From: Chryseolinea sp. H1M3-3
Lineage (GTDB): Bacteria > Bacteroidota > Bacteroidia > Cytophagales > Cyclobacteriaceae
Length of the DNA stretch: 64,000 nucleotides
Direction of reading: 5' to 3'
Assembly: GCF_029360725.1 (NCBI RefSeq)
Contig: NZ_JARKMY010000001.1
Location: 930,001-994,000 of the forward strand
Shown: positions 1-10,106 of the stretch, piece by piece
Layout of the letters: every line of letters starts with the position of its first letter
Position numbering within the stretch: position 1 is the stretch's first letter
Program-made: the position numbers and the translations under genes
The notes under the pieces: generated by a model
Database searches by the model: none
What the model saw: the letters and a program-made list of their open reading frames with translations, nothing else
Told to the model about the DNA's origin: nothing

Positions 1-1
1 T

Positions 2-154
2 TTTCTTCCAATCCAAGACGGTGACGTCCCTGAGACATATGCGGACGTTACAGATCTGATACGGGACATCGATTTTAAGCCAACAACGCCCATCGAAGTG
101 GGTGTTTCCAAATTTGTGGAATGGTATAAAGATTATTATAAACTAAACCTGTGA
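2..154 (+). CDS. C-terminal end of a nucleotide-sugar epimerase (partial)
   Basis: This is the last 50 codons of a gene that begins before the window. The reading frame is open from base 2 and ends with TGA at 152-154. The visible tail has the pattern GDVPETYADVTDLIRD followed by FKPTTPIEVGVSKFVEWY, which is the usual C-terminus of extended SDR epimerases of the UDP-glucuronate 4-epimerase (CapI/LspL) type. It lies 9 bases before the wbpA-like gene on the same strand, so it probably belongs to the same polysaccharide operon and supplies a uronic-acid nucleotide. The catalytic YxxxK and the NAD-binding region are outside the window, so the substrate is an inference. Confidence 0.75.
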   Translation, partial: FLPIQDGDVPETYADVTDLIRDIDFKPTTPIEVGVSKFVEWYKDYYKLNL

Positions 155-163
155 TTTTTTAGC

Positions 164-1414
164 ATGGAAAAAATAGGCATCATCGGGCTCGGTTATGTAG
201 GCCTACCGTTAGCAGTAGAATTTGGAAAAATCTTAGATGTAATTGGCTTCGATATAAATGAAGAACGAATCAAACAACTCAAAGCTGCCTTCGATCGGAC
301 ACGCGAAGTTGAACCAGAAGAGTTAATTCTCTCTAAAAAACTAAAATATTCGAGCCTTGTCGAAGACCTGAAAGATATAAACTATTTTATCATTACAGTT
401 CCCACACCTATCGATGAATTTAAAACCCCTGATTTAAGTCCACTGAAAAGTGCTAGTAAAACGGTGGGTCAAGTATTAAAAAAAGGAGACATTGTTATTT
501 ACGAATCCACCGTATACCCCGGTTGTACAGAGGAGATCTGCGTTCCGATTTTAGAACACGCTAGTGGTCTCACTTTCAACCATGACTTTTTTTGTGGCTA
601 TTCCCCGGAACGAATAAATCCTGGAGATAAACATCATCGTGTAACTACCATTAAGAAAGTAACAAGCGGAAGTACGCCTGAAGTTGCTGATAGAGTTGAT
701 CTTTTGTATAAAAAGATTATCGTAGCTGGAACCCATAAGGCATCGTCTATCAAGGTAGCAGAGGCTGCAAAAGTTATTGAGAATTCACAACGTGACCTAA
801 ACATCGCCTTTGTCAATGAACTAGCGCTTATCTTTGAGAGGATAGGGATTGATACTCATGAAGTGTTGGAAGCGGCCGGCACGAAATGGAATTTTCTACC
901 GTTTAAGCCAGGGCTCGTGGGTGGACATTGTATTGGCGTTGATCCATATTATCTAACTCATAAAGCCGAAAGTCTAGGTTATCATCCAGAGGTAATCCTA
1001 TCTGGCCGGAGAATAAATGATAACATGGGGGTACACGTAGCAAATTCAGTTATTAAACTCATGGCGCAACACGAACTCCCAATTAACAAGGCTAATATTC
1101 TAATACTTGGTATAACATTCAAAGAAAATTGTCCTGACATCAGGAACAGTAGAGTAATCGATGTCATCAGAGAGCTTGAAAGCTTTGGAACAGATATCGA
1201 TATTTATGATCCAGAGGCCGACGCCAGCGAAGTGAAGCATGAATATGGTTTAACGCTTATTAGTGCACTTGATAAAAAATATCATGCGGTGGTACTTGCA
1301 GTAGGACATCACGTTTTTAATGAGATTGATTGGAGTGTCATTACTTTTGAAAACTCCGTCATCTACGACGTGAAAGGAATTCTAGATAAAAGTAAAATTA
1401 CAGCGCGCTTATAA
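164..1414 (+). CDS. wbpA: UDP-N-acetylhexosamine 6-dehydrogenase, WbpA/TviB-like
   Basis: A 416-residue UDP-sugar dehydrogenase that oxidises C6 of UDP-GlcNAc or UDP-GalNAc to the uronic acid with two NAD+. The N-terminal Rossmann motif GIIGLGYVGLPLA is at residues 5-17. ESTVYPGCTEE (114-124) and YSPERINPGD (146-155) are typical of the WbpA/TviB/VipA branch rather than of UDP-glucose dehydrogenases. The catalytic cysteine is C256 in GGHCIGVDPYY. Length is normal for the family. It is the first complete gene of the locus and is immediately followed by galE with no gap. With the WbpE-, WbpD- and WbpB-like genes nearby, the likely role is the first step toward a 2,3-diacetamido uronic acid. Exact substrate epimer (gluco or galacto) cannot be read from sequence. 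Confidence 0.88.
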   Translation: MEKIGIIGLGYVGLPLAVEFGKILDVIGFDINEERIKQLKAAFDRTREVEPEELILSKKLKYSSLVEDLKDINYFIITVPTPIDEFKTPDLSPLKSASKTVGQVLKKGDIVIYESTVYPGCTEEICVPILEHASGLTFNHDFFCGYSPERINPGDKHHRVTTIKKVTSGSTPEVADRVDLLYKKIIVAGTHKASSIKVAEAAKVIENSQRDLNIAFVNELALIFERIGIDTHEVLEAAGTKWNFLPFKPGLVGGHCIGVDPYYLTHKAESLGYHPEVILSGRRINDNMGVHVANSVIKLMAQHELPINKANILILGITFKENCPDIRNSRVIDVIRELESFGTDIDIYDPEADASEVKHEYGLTLISALDKKYHAVVLAVGHHVFNEIDWSVITFENSVIYDVKGILDKSKITARL

Positions 1415-2437
1415 ATGAAAGCAAAAAAAATTCTTGTTACAGGTGGGGCCGGATATATTGGAGCTCATACTGCTGTTGAATTGATAAACGCAGGATACGA
1501 TGTCGCTATCGTTGATAATTTGTCGAGAAGCGACAAACGCCTGTTGGAGGGGATTGAAAAAATAACGGGAAAACCTGTAAAATTTTTCGAAGGGGATTGC
1601 CGCGATAGAAATTTCCTTTTAAAAGTTTTTCAGTCCGAAGGTCCTTTCTCCTGCGTCCTTCATTTTGCTGCTTACAAAGCAGTAGGTGAATCGGTCGAGA
1701 AGCCCCTCCTTTACTACGAGAACAATTTGAATTCGACGATTGCGCTCGTTGAAATAATGATAAAATGTGGAGTCACGGATTTTATATTTTCATCTTCGTG
1801 TACCGTGTATGGTCAACCAGACCAAATTCCAGTGAGCGAGGCTGCCCCATTCAAAAAGGCGGAGTCTCCATATGGAGCTACAAAACAAATGAGCGAACGT
1901 ATTTTAGAGGATGTTTCCAGAAATAATATACGAATAATCACGTTGCGCTACTTTAATCCAATTGGCGCGCATCCATCAGCACTAATTGGAGAAATTCCGC
2001 TTGGTACTCCTAATAATCTTGTCCCCTTTATAACGCAAACAGCTGTGGGTGTTCGAGAGAAATTAACTGTTTTTGGCAATGATTACAACACTGCCGATGG
2101 AACTTGCATTCGGGATTACATACATGTTGTTGATTTAGCGACAGCGCATGTAAAGGCAATGGAGTACTTATCCCAACAGCGAGAAACGAAATTTTATGAA
2201 GTCTTTAATGTAGGCACGGGGATCGGAGTTTCAGTATTAGAGTTGATCAACCGGTTTAAAGCCGTGAATAATGTGGAACTTAATTACGAAATCGGGTCGA
2301 GAAGGTCAGGAGATATTGAGAAAGTTTTTGCTGATCCATCGAAAGCTATGTCTTCTCTTGGTTGGGCGGCAAAGTTCACCATTGATGACTCCTTGCTACA
2401 TGCTTGGCAATGGGAGAAAAAAATAAGGGATAAATGA
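1415..2437 (+). CDS. galE: UDP-glucose/UDP-GlcNAc 4-epimerase
   Basis: A 340-residue extended short-chain dehydrogenase of the GalE type, which interconverts UDP-glucose and UDP-galactose and sometimes the N-acetyl forms. TGGAGYIG (9-16) binds NAD, SSSCTVYG (126-133) carries the catalytic Ser/Thr, and YGATK gives the YxxxK pair Y153 and K157. FNVGTG and the SRRSGDIEKVFADP stretch are typical of GalE. The ATG starts on the base after the TAA of the wbpA-like gene, which implies cotranscription and probably coupled translation. The role here is presumably to provide galacto-configured sugar nucleotides for the glycan. Confidence 0.9.
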   Translation: MKAKKILVTGGAGYIGAHTAVELINAGYDVAIVDNLSRSDKRLLEGIEKITGKPVKFFEGDCRDRNFLLKVFQSEGPFSCVLHFAAYKAVGESVEKPLLYYENNLNSTIALVEIMIKCGVTDFIFSSSCTVYGQPDQIPVSEAAPFKKAESPYGATKQMSERILEDVSRNNIRIITLRYFNPIGAHPSALIGEIPLGTPNNLVPFITQTAVGVREKLTVFGNDYNTADGTCIRDYIHVVDLATAHVKAMEYLSQQRETKFYEVFNVGTGIGVSVLELINRFKAVNNVELNYEIGSRRSGDIEKVFADPSKAMSSLGWAAKFTIDDSLLHAWQWEKKIRDK

Positions 2438-2461
2438 AATTGAGCATTTAAAACTTGCGGC

Positions 2462-3601
2462 ATGAATAAAATCAAGATGGTAGATTTAGAAAACCAGTAC
2501 GCAACAATTAAAAGTGAAGTTGACGAAGCGATTCAGACTGTTTTAAGATCAACGGCGTTCATTCAGGGGCCCGAGGTACAGGAATTTGCGCAAGAATTGG
2601 CAACATACACGGGAGTAAAATTTGTGATTCCGTGTGCCAATGGAACTGATGCATTGCAGATTGCCATGATGGCGCTTGAATACAAACCTGGCGATGAAAT
2701 TCTATTGCCAGTCCACACCTATGTGGCCACCGCAGAAGTTATCGCTCTACTTGGCTTAACTCCCGTTTTTATTGATGTTGATTGGAATACCTTTAACATT
2801 GATGTGACTCAACTGGAGAAAAAGATCTCAAGTCGGACTGTGGCCATAGTTCCAGTGCATCTCTACGGTCAATGCGCCAATATGGAAATCATTCTGCAGT
2901 TAGCGAAAAAGTATAACCTACATGTAATTGAAGATGCAGCGCAATCATTAAGCGCTGAATATATTTTTAGTAGTGGGGAAAGAAAAAAGTCTGGTACGAT
3001 CGGAACGATAGGTACTACATCTTTTTTTCCATCAAAAAACCTTGGATGTTTTGGAGACGGCGGAGCCCTCTTTACGAATGATGAAATCCTCGCAGAGAGG
3101 ATTCAAATGATTGCTAACCATGGACAGAAAGAGAAATATCATCACGAGGTGATTGGCGTAAATAGTCGCCTCGATACGTTGCAAGCTGCTGTCTTGAAGG
3201 TCAAACTGAAATATCTGGATGACTATTCGCAAAGGAGAATGGACGTCGCGTCCGCGTACGATAGCGCCTTTGGTGAGTTGGAGAACGTTGAAATTCCTGC
3301 GCGATCAGTGTTTTCAACCCATGTTTTCAATCAATATACCCTTAAACTCAAAAGTGATAACCGAGACGACTTTAAAAAATATTTGGCGCAGCATGACATA
3401 CCAACCATGATCTATTATCCTGTCCCTTTACATCTTCAAAAAGCGTTTCGTCGAAATAATACAACCAACGGTTCATTCCCGGTGACCGAAAAACTTTCGA
3501 AAGTGGTAATTTCGCTCCCCATTCATACCGAATTGTCTAATGAACAAATAGAATTCATCTGCCACCGAGTTAAACTTTATTTTAAGAATGATGGAAGGTA
3601 A
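2462..3601 (+). CDS. wbpE: PLP-dependent sugar aminotransferase, WbpE/DegT-like
   Basis: A 379-residue DegT/DnrJ/EryC1/StrS aminotransferase. [14 protein letters not shown] (61-74) binds the cofactor phosphate, IEDAAQS (156-162) holds the Asp that contacts the PLP nitrogen, and [15 protein letters not shown] places the Schiff-base lysine at K192. The FFPSKNLG form, together with the opening KMVDLENQY, is what I recall for WbpE, which aminates the 3-keto UDP-GlcNAc uronic acid using glutamate. It overlaps the following acetyltransferase by 14 bases, matching the WbpE-WbpD pairing of transaminase and N-acetyltransferase. Other 3- or 4-keto sugars remain possible substrates. Confidence 0.85.
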   Translation: MNKIKMVDLENQYATIKSEVDEAIQTVLRSTAFIQGPEVQEFAQELATYTGVKFVIPCANGTDALQIAMMALEYKPGDEILLPVHTYVATAEVIALLGLTPVFIDVDWNTFNIDVTQLEKKISSRTVAIVPVHLYGQCANMEIILQLAKKYNLHVIEDAAQSLSAEYIFSSGERKKSGTIGTIGTTSFFPSKNLGCFGDGGALFTNDEILAERIQMIANHGQKEKYHHEVIGVNSRLDTLQAAVLKVKLKYLDDYSQRRMDVASAYDSAFGELENVEIPARSVFSTHVFNQYTLKLKSDNRDDFKKYLAQHDIPTMIYYPVPLHLQKAFRRNNTTNGSFPVTEKLSKVVISLPIHTELSNEQIEFICHRVKLYFKNDGR

Positions 3602-4169
3602 AGATTACTATGCCCACGCTACGGCTGTAATTGATGAGGGTTGTGAAATTGGTAAGGGGACAAAGATCTGGCACTTTTCTCACATCATGCCTAACTCTAA
3701 AATTGGTGAAAATTGTAACATAGGCCAAAACGTAGTCATTTCGCCAGATGTCATATTGGGACGAAATGTTAAAGTGCAAAACAACGTCTCCATCTATACT
3801 GGAGTAATTTGTGAGGACGATGTATTTCTTGGGCCCTCGATGGTTTTTACCAACGTGATTAATCCCAGAAGTTCCATTAACCGAAAAAATCAGTATTTAA
3901 AGACTACTGTTAAAAAGGGCGCATCTATCGGCGCAAATGCTACTATTGTGTGTGGGATAGACATCGGAAAATTTGCGTTTATCGGTGCAGGCGCCGTTGT
4001 CACCAAATCTGTGCCTGATTATGCACTTGTGATGGGAAATCCTGCCAGACAATCAGGATGGATGAGTGAGTATGGTCAAAAACTTTTATTTGATAAGAAC
4101 GGCGTAGCAAATTGCAGTGAGAGCAAGGAGACATACCATCTCAAAAATGGTGTCGTCGTTAAAGTGTAA
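3588..4169 (+). CDS. wbpD: UDP-3-amino-sugar N-acetyltransferase, WbpD-like
   Basis: A 193-residue left-handed beta-helix acyltransferase with repeated hexapeptides such as [24 protein letters not shown] and [10 protein letters not shown], the last turns running through [22 protein letters not shown]. WbpD-type enzymes use acetyl-CoA to acetylate the 3-amino group made by WbpE. The KIWHF segment near residue 26 is characteristic of the WbpD/WlbB group. Two tandem ATGs occur at 3588 and 3591; translation is likely coupled to the overlapping wbpE end. It is the only obvious N-acetyltransferase in the locus, so it is also a candidate for acetylating other amino sugars made here. Confidence 0.87.
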   Translation: MMEGKDYYAHATAVIDEGCEIGKGTKIWHFSHIMPNSKIGENCNIGQNVVISPDVILGRNVKVQNNVSIYTGVICEDDVFLGPSMVFTNVINPRSSINRKNQYLKTTVKKGASIGANATIVCGIDIGKFAFIGAGAVVTKSVPDYALVMGNPARQSGWMSEYGQKLLFDKNGVANCSESKETYHLKNGVVVKV

Positions 4170-4308
4170 ACTTCAGTTTTGCGTACAAGTGAAATTAATC
4201 GATTGACAAATATGATAACCTCATACGGGCGGTGGCCATTTTTTTTTAACTTATCGCATTCTGTACTTCTTTTTCAAATTGACTTTAAAACAAGGTCCAA
4301 AAGAAGAC

Positions 4309-5649
4309 ATGGTTAAGTATCTGATAAAGGAAGCCAATAAGTTCGTTAGCATTGAATACAGAAAAATTCTAAAGAACATCGGCTGGCTTTTCTTTGATCG
4401 AGTCTTCCGGATGGGCATGGGATTGGTTGTGGGCGCATGGCTTGCGCGTTACCTTGGCCCGTCTGACTTTGGCACATTCAATTATTTGTTAGCTACCATT
4501 GGTATCTTTATGCCTTTTGCCAGTTTAGGACTTGAAAGCATGATTGTTAAGGAGCTGGTCGAGCACCCTCAACGCATCAGCACTATCATGTCTACCTCAA
4601 TAACGTTGCGCCTATTAGCAGGAATGCTATCCTTTTCTTTATGTGTCGGGATTTTCTTCTTTCTCAAACATGACGATATGCGGACGTTTTACGTTGGAAT
4701 GATCCTGGCCTTGACGCTTTTCGCTCAAGCACTCGTAAGTATGGAATTGTATTATCAGTCACAAGTAGCATCCAAAGTGGCTGTCATTTCACAAAGCATC
4801 GCTTACGTACTTGTAAACATCATAAAGGTTATTCTTATCCTCGTCAAAGCAGAGTTGATGGCATTTGCCGTAGTTACTACCCTGGAGATGGCATTAGGCG
4901 GTTTATTCATGATTGGTGCTTTTAAAAAGATTACAAAGCAGCGGCTCACTTTAATGGTCGACTGGATTTTGGCAAAAAAGCTCCTCTCGAAAGGCTGGCC
5001 GCTTATCTTTTCCGGATTTATGATCATGATCTACATGCGCATAGATCAGATCATGTTGGGTGAAATGATCAATGACTATCAAGTTGGAACGTATTCCGCA
5101 GCCTTGAAGCTTTCAGAAATCTGGTACATCATTCCAACCATCATCTGCAATTCGTTTTTCCCCTCTATTATTGAAGCCAAAAAGCTAGGCGAAGAAACAT
5201 ATTTTCGAAAAATTCAAAACCTGTTTAATATTCTATTTATACTAAGTTTCGTGATAGCGATTGTGGTGACCATTTTTTCAGATCTGATCATACATATTCT
5301 TTATGGCACCCAGTATAAAGATGCCGCCACCATTTTATCGATACACATTTGGACGTCGGTGTTTGTGTTCGTTGGTGTAGGAAGTTCTAGTTTCTTCATT
5401 GTTGAAAATTTACAACTAAAAACTTTTACTAGAACAGCACTAGGCGCAGTCGTAAATATTGGGTTAAACGTAATCCTTATTCCAAAATATTTAGCTGTAG
5501 GCGCCGCTGTAGCAACACTTATTTCCCAGTTCCTCTCTTCTTATGCTTTCGATTTGTTGAGCCCGAAAACCTATGTACTTTTTCGAATGAAAAGCAGGGC
5601 TTTTTTGGCCATTAATTATATATCCCAACTTTTAAAGAAGCGGCAGTAA
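4309..5649 (+). CDS. wzx: Wzx-type polysaccharide flippase (first of two)
   Basis: A multi-pass membrane protein of about 446 residues in the MOP/PST superfamily, which translocates lipid-linked repeat units across the inner membrane. After a polar lead, WLFFDRVFRMGMGLVVG and WLARYLGPSDFGTFNY are the classic N-terminal flippase signature, followed by roughly 12-14 hydrophobic segments. I prefer the ATG at 4309; a TTG at 4279 would add ten residues without any recognisable ribosome site. A 139-base gap separates it from wbpD and holds nothing I recognise. A second flippase lies at 16706, so two different glycans may be exported. Substrate cannot be inferred. Confidence 0.85.
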   Translation: MVKYLIKEANKFVSIEYRKILKNIGWLFFDRVFRMGMGLVVGAWLARYLGPSDFGTFNYLLATIGIFMPFASLGLESMIVKELVEHPQRISTIMSTSITLRLLAGMLSFSLCVGIFFFLKHDDMRTFYVGMILALTLFAQALVSMELYYQSQVASKVAVISQSIAYVLVNIIKVILILVKAELMAFAVVTTLEMALGGLFMIGAFKKITKQRLTLMVDWILAKKLLSKGWPLIFSGFMIMIYMRIDQIMLGEMINDYQVGTYSAALKLSEIWYIIPTIICNSFFPSIIEAKKLGEETYFRKIQNLFNILFILSFVIAIVVTIFSDLIIHILYGTQYKDAATILSIHIWTSVFVFVGVGSSSFFIVENLQLKTFTRTALGAVVNIGLNVILIPKYLAVGAAVATLISQFLSSYAFDLLSPKTYVLFRMKSRAFLAINYISQLLKKRQ

Positions 5650-5762
5650 TTACTAACTTCGCGGCTATATGATGAATAATTCTGTGTTCGGTGAGATTTC
5701 AAGGTTAATGAATATCAGCTTCACGTGTCAAAGTATTGTAGAACGATTATGTATTGTTATAG

Positions 5763-6770
<1,008 letters not shown>

Positions 6771-6882
6771 TTCTTTCTTATGTGTAAAAATTTAAAACTT
6801 TTTTTAAAACGGATATCGAAGAAGGTAATTCAGGAAGCGGCTCAGACTACCATTCGGCACAACCATTTGACTCTTAACAACG

Positions 6883-7881
6883 ATGGATTTACTGGGTAAA
6901 AAAGTGCTGATAACAGGCGCAGATGGGTTTATTGGAAGCCATCTGGTTGAACACCTATTAGAAGAAGGTTGTAAGGTCAAAGCGTTTGTCTACTACAATT
7001 CCTTCAATAGCTGGGGATGGCTCGATACCTTTCCTGCGGACAAATTAAAGTTACTTGAGATTTTCGCGGGCGACATACGCGATCCTAACGGTGTCAGAGA
7101 AGCAATGAAAGGAACGGAGGTCGTGTTTCACCTGGCAGCACTGATCGCTATTCCATTCAGTTATCATTCCCCCGATTCATATATAGACACAAACGTAAAG
7201 GGGACATTAAATATCGTTCAAGGCGCGAAAGATCTGGGCATTGAGCGTGTGCTCGTTACATCGACTTCTGAAGTTTATGGAACAGCAACCTACATTCCAA
7301 TTGACGAAAATCATCCGCGCCAACCGCAGTCGCCTTATTCTGCATCGAAGATCGGGGCAGATTGTATAGCCGAGTCATTTTACAGAAGCTTTAACCTACC
7401 CCTAACCATCGTACGACCTTTTAATACATATGGTCCGCGTCAGTCAGCAAGGGCAGTGATCCCTACAATCATATCGCAGTTGCTAAATGGTATGAATGAC
7501 ATTCGACTTGGCGATACCATTCCGACAAGGGATCTACTTTTCGTAAAAGATACTGTGAAGGCATTTGCTGCCATTGCAAAGTCAGATAAGCTCATCGGAC
7601 ATGATTGTAACATCGCGACGCAATCGGAGATATCCGTTGGCGATCTTGCACAGGAGCTTATTAATCAGATAAATCCATCGGCGAAAATTGTTTCCGACAA
7701 TACTCGCATCAGACCAGCTAAGTCGGAAGTGTTCCGGCTGTATGGCTCGAACCAGAAAATAAAGGAGCATACAGATTGGAAACCATTGTATACTTTATCT
7801 CAGGGTTTGACAGAGACGATTGCCTGGTTCAGGCATCCCGATAATCTTAGCAGGTACAAGGCCGATATATATAATATCTAG
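6883..7881 (+). CDS. legB: Nucleotide-GlcNAc 4,6-dehydratase, LegB-like
   Basis: A 332-residue extended SDR. TGADGFIGSH (11-20) binds NAD, TSTSEVYG (126-133) replaces the epimerase Ser with the Thr-Ser-Glu typical of dehydratases, and Y152/K156 form the YxxxK pair. YYNSFNSWGWLD after the third strand is a feature I associate with LegB and related GDP/UDP-GlcNAc 4,6-dehydratases. The enzyme would make the 4-keto-6-deoxy sugar that LegC aminates. It sits two bases before the aminotransferase start, and the following genes complete a legionaminic-acid-type block. A plain 4-epimerase is less likely because of the TSE triad. Confidence 0.85.
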   Translation: MDLLGKKVLITGADGFIGSHLVEHLLEEGCKVKAFVYYNSFNSWGWLDTFPADKLKLLEIFAGDIRDPNGVREAMKGTEVVFHLAALIAIPFSYHSPDSYIDTNVKGTLNIVQGAKDLGIERVLVTSTSEVYGTATYIPIDENHPRQPQSPYSASKIGADCIAESFYRSFNLPLTIVRPFNTYGPRQSARAVIPTIISQLLNGMNDIRLGDTIPTRDLLFVKDTVKAFAAIAKSDKLIGHDCNIATQSEISVGDLAQELINQINPSAKIVSDNTRIRPAKSEVFRLYGSNQKIKEHTDWKPLYTLSQGLTETIAWFRHPDNLSRYKADIYNI

Positions 7882-7882
7882 C

Positions 7883-9037
7883 ATGCAGAAAGTATTTGAG
7901 GATATTTTATCGGTTATCAAGGATGCGTTTCCTGCGCAGGCACTTATTCCGCTACACGCACCAGTGTTTCCCGGCAATGAACGCAAGTATGTGTTGGATG
8001 CAATTGACTCAACGTATGTCTCATCCGTTGGGGCATATGTAAATAAGTTTGAGCGAATGATGTGCGATATTACCGGCGCATCTCACGCAGTGGCGATCGT
8101 TAACGGAACCAATGCATTGCACCTCGCATTGATACTTGCCGGGGTTGTTCGAGAGGATGAAGTACTTTCACAGAGCCTCACGTTCATCGCGACATGCAAT
8201 GCCATCAGTTACCTATCAGCTACGCCAGTCTTTATCGATGTTGATAAAGATACGATTGGGCTATCTGCCGATTCCTTGAGACAGTTTCTCGATAAAAATG
8301 CAAGAATTGGTCAAGATGGATTCTGTTATAACAAGCGTTCAGGAAAACGAATAAAGGCATGTGTGCCCATGCATACATTCGGCTTTCCATGCCGCATTGA
8401 TGAAATTGCACAGATATGTGCTCAATGGAATATCATGCTTGTTGAAGACGCGGCAGAATCGCTCGGAAGTAGTTATAAAGGAAAGCACACCGGTACGTTT
8501 GGAACGTTGGGAACGTTCAGCTTCAACGGAAACAAGACGGTGACCTGCGGCGGTGGTGGGGCCATCGTCACTAACGACGAGAATCTTGCTCGTCGGGCAA
8601 AACATTTAAGCACACAGGCTAAGGTTCCCCATGCATGGGAATTCGTACATGATGAAGTCGGTTTCAACTACCGGATGCCAAACTTGAATGCTGCCCTTGC
8701 ATGCGCGCAGTTGGAGGAACTCAATTCCTTTGTGTCGAACAAAAGAGATCTTGCGCAACTTTATCATCGGAAATTCAAATCGCTTAAATTGTCAATCCTT
8801 GAGGAAATAACCGGCTCAAAATCCAACTACTGGTTAAATGGAATATTTTTTGAAAACAGGCATCAGCGGGATGAATTTTTAACGTATTCGAATGAAAATG
8901 GAGTTATGACGAGACCCGTGTGGGAGCTGATGCATCGACTCAAAATGTTTTCTGGTGGCCACAATGCGCCTTTGCCGAATAGTGAATGGATAGCAGACAG
9001 GCTGGTAAATATTCCAAGCAGCGTAAGGATGGAGTAA
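7883..9037 (+). CDS. legC: 4-amino-sugar aminotransferase, LegC-like
   Basis: A 384-residue PLP aminotransferase of the LegC branch. LIPLHAPVFPGNERKYV near the N-terminus, NGTNALHLAL for cofactor phosphate binding, VEDAAES with the PLP-contacting Asp (D189), and SFNGNKTVTCGGGGA with Schiff-base K218 are all present. It should aminate C4 of the LegB product. I chose ATG 7883, two bases after the legB stop, over an upstream in-frame start at 7820 that would overlap legB and lacks family support. In known Leg pathways the next gene is often the acetyltransferase LegH; here only 42 bases separate it from the synthase gene. Confidence 0.88.
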   Translation: MQKVFEDILSVIKDAFPAQALIPLHAPVFPGNERKYVLDAIDSTYVSSVGAYVNKFERMMCDITGASHAVAIVNGTNALHLALILAGVVREDEVLSQSLTFIATCNAISYLSATPVFIDVDKDTIGLSADSLRQFLDKNARIGQDGFCYNKRSGKRIKACVPMHTFGFPCRIDEIAQICAQWNIMLVEDAAESLGSSYKGKHTGTFGTLGTFSFNGNKTVTCGGGGAIVTNDENLARRAKHLSTQAKVPHAWEFVHDEVGFNYRMPNLNAALACAQLEELNSFVSNKRDLAQLYHRKFKSLKLSILEEITGSKSNYWLNGIFFENRHQRDEFLTYSNENGVMTRPVWELMHRLKMFSGGHNAPLPNSEWIADRLVNIPSSVRME

Positions 9038-9079
9038 TAAAGGCTGAAGTAAAGTTTAAGTATAAATTTTCAAATAGTA

Positions 9080-10105
9080 ATGAATGCGCGTGTCATGATA
9101 ATTGCTGAGGCTGGTGTGAACCATAATGGTTCACTTGAAACAGCCCGAAGCCTGATAGATGCTGCATGCGATGCGGGTGCAGACTTTGTAAAATTTCAAA
9201 CTTTTAGGGCTGAGAAGCTGGTTAGCAAGAACGCAAGAAAAGCTGCGTATCAGCAAAAGAATATGGCAGATACAGGAAGCACGCAATTCGACATGCTTCG
9301 AAAGCTTGAACTGTCTGAAGATGATCATTTCAAACTCAGAGATTATGCCAACCAACGGCGCATCAAATTTTTCTCTACCGCGTTTGATGAAGATGGCCTG
9401 GATTTCCTCTATGCCCTCGGTATTGCTATTTTCAAAATACCTTCCGGAGAAATAACCAATCTTCCCTACCTCAAAAAAATAGCCAGCAAAAAAAAACCAA
9501 CCATTCTTTCAACAGGAATGGCAACACTTGGCGAGATTGAATCCGCGCTGGCCGTACTGCTCACAAATGGACTGCAGAGAAATCAAATAACGGTATTGCA
9601 TTGCAACACTGAGTATCCGACACCTTTTTCGGATGTGAATCTCAAAGCAATGAACACGATCGCGCAGGCATTCCACGTAAAAGTCGGCTACTCTGATCAT
9701 ACTACGGGAATTGAAGTACCCATTGCAGCCGTTGCCCTGGGGGCGACCTGCATTGAGAAGCATTTTACCCTGAGCCGGGATATGGAAGGCCCCGATCATA
9801 AGGCTTCATTAGAGCCTGAAGAATTAAAAGCCATGGTAACAGCCATCCGGAATATTGAAAAGGCGATCAGTGGCTCCGGCTTGAAAGAACCGTCACCTTC
9901 AGAAATAAAGAATAAGGAAGTTGCACGCAAAAGCATTCACCTGAAAAAGGATCTTCCGCAGGGCCATATCTTAAGAGAAGCGGATCTTATCATGAAAAGA
10001 CCGGGAAATGGCATCAGTCCAATGAACATTCCCATGGTTCTGGGGAAAAAGGTTAGTCAGGATCTTCCATCCGATACAATGCTTGCGTTCAACCATCTCA
10101 GCTGA
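9080..10105 (+). CDS. legI: Nonulosonic acid synthase (legionaminate/neuraminate synthase), NeuB/LegI family
   Basis: A 341-residue NeuB-family synthase that condenses a 6-deoxy or N-acetyl mannosamine-type sugar with phosphoenolpyruvate to give a nine-carbon acid. IAEAGVNHNG (8-17), FVKFQTFRAEKLVS, FKIPSGEITNLPYL, STGMATLGEIE and VGYSDHTTG are the barrel motifs; the C-terminal part from about residue 285 (ARKSIHLKKDLPQGHILREADL) is the SAF antifreeze-like domain. Which acid is made depends on the precursor; LegB/LegC/PtmE-like neighbours favour a legionaminic-type product over sialic acid. Adjacent genes overlap or nearly so. Confidence 0.9.
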   Translation: MNARVMIIAEAGVNHNGSLETARSLIDAACDAGADFVKFQTFRAEKLVSKNARKAAYQQKNMADTGSTQFDMLRKLELSEDDHFKLRDYANQRRIKFFSTAFDEDGLDFLYALGIAIFKIPSGEITNLPYLKKIASKKKPTILSTGMATLGEIESALAVLLTNGLQRNQITVLHCNTEYPTPFSDVNLKAMNTIAQAFHVKVGYSDHTTGIEVPIAAVALGATCIEKHFTLSRDMEGPDHKASLEPEELKAMVTAIRNIEKAISGSGLKEPSPSEIKNKEVARKSIHLKKDLPQGHILREADLIMKRPGNGISPMNIPMVLGKKVSQDLPSDTMLAFNHLS

Positions 10106-10106
10106 T

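Noticed and set aside
7820-7882. Upstream start of the LegC-like gene
   Set aside because: It lies within the end of legB in another frame. The ATG at 7883 gives the family's normal N-terminus.
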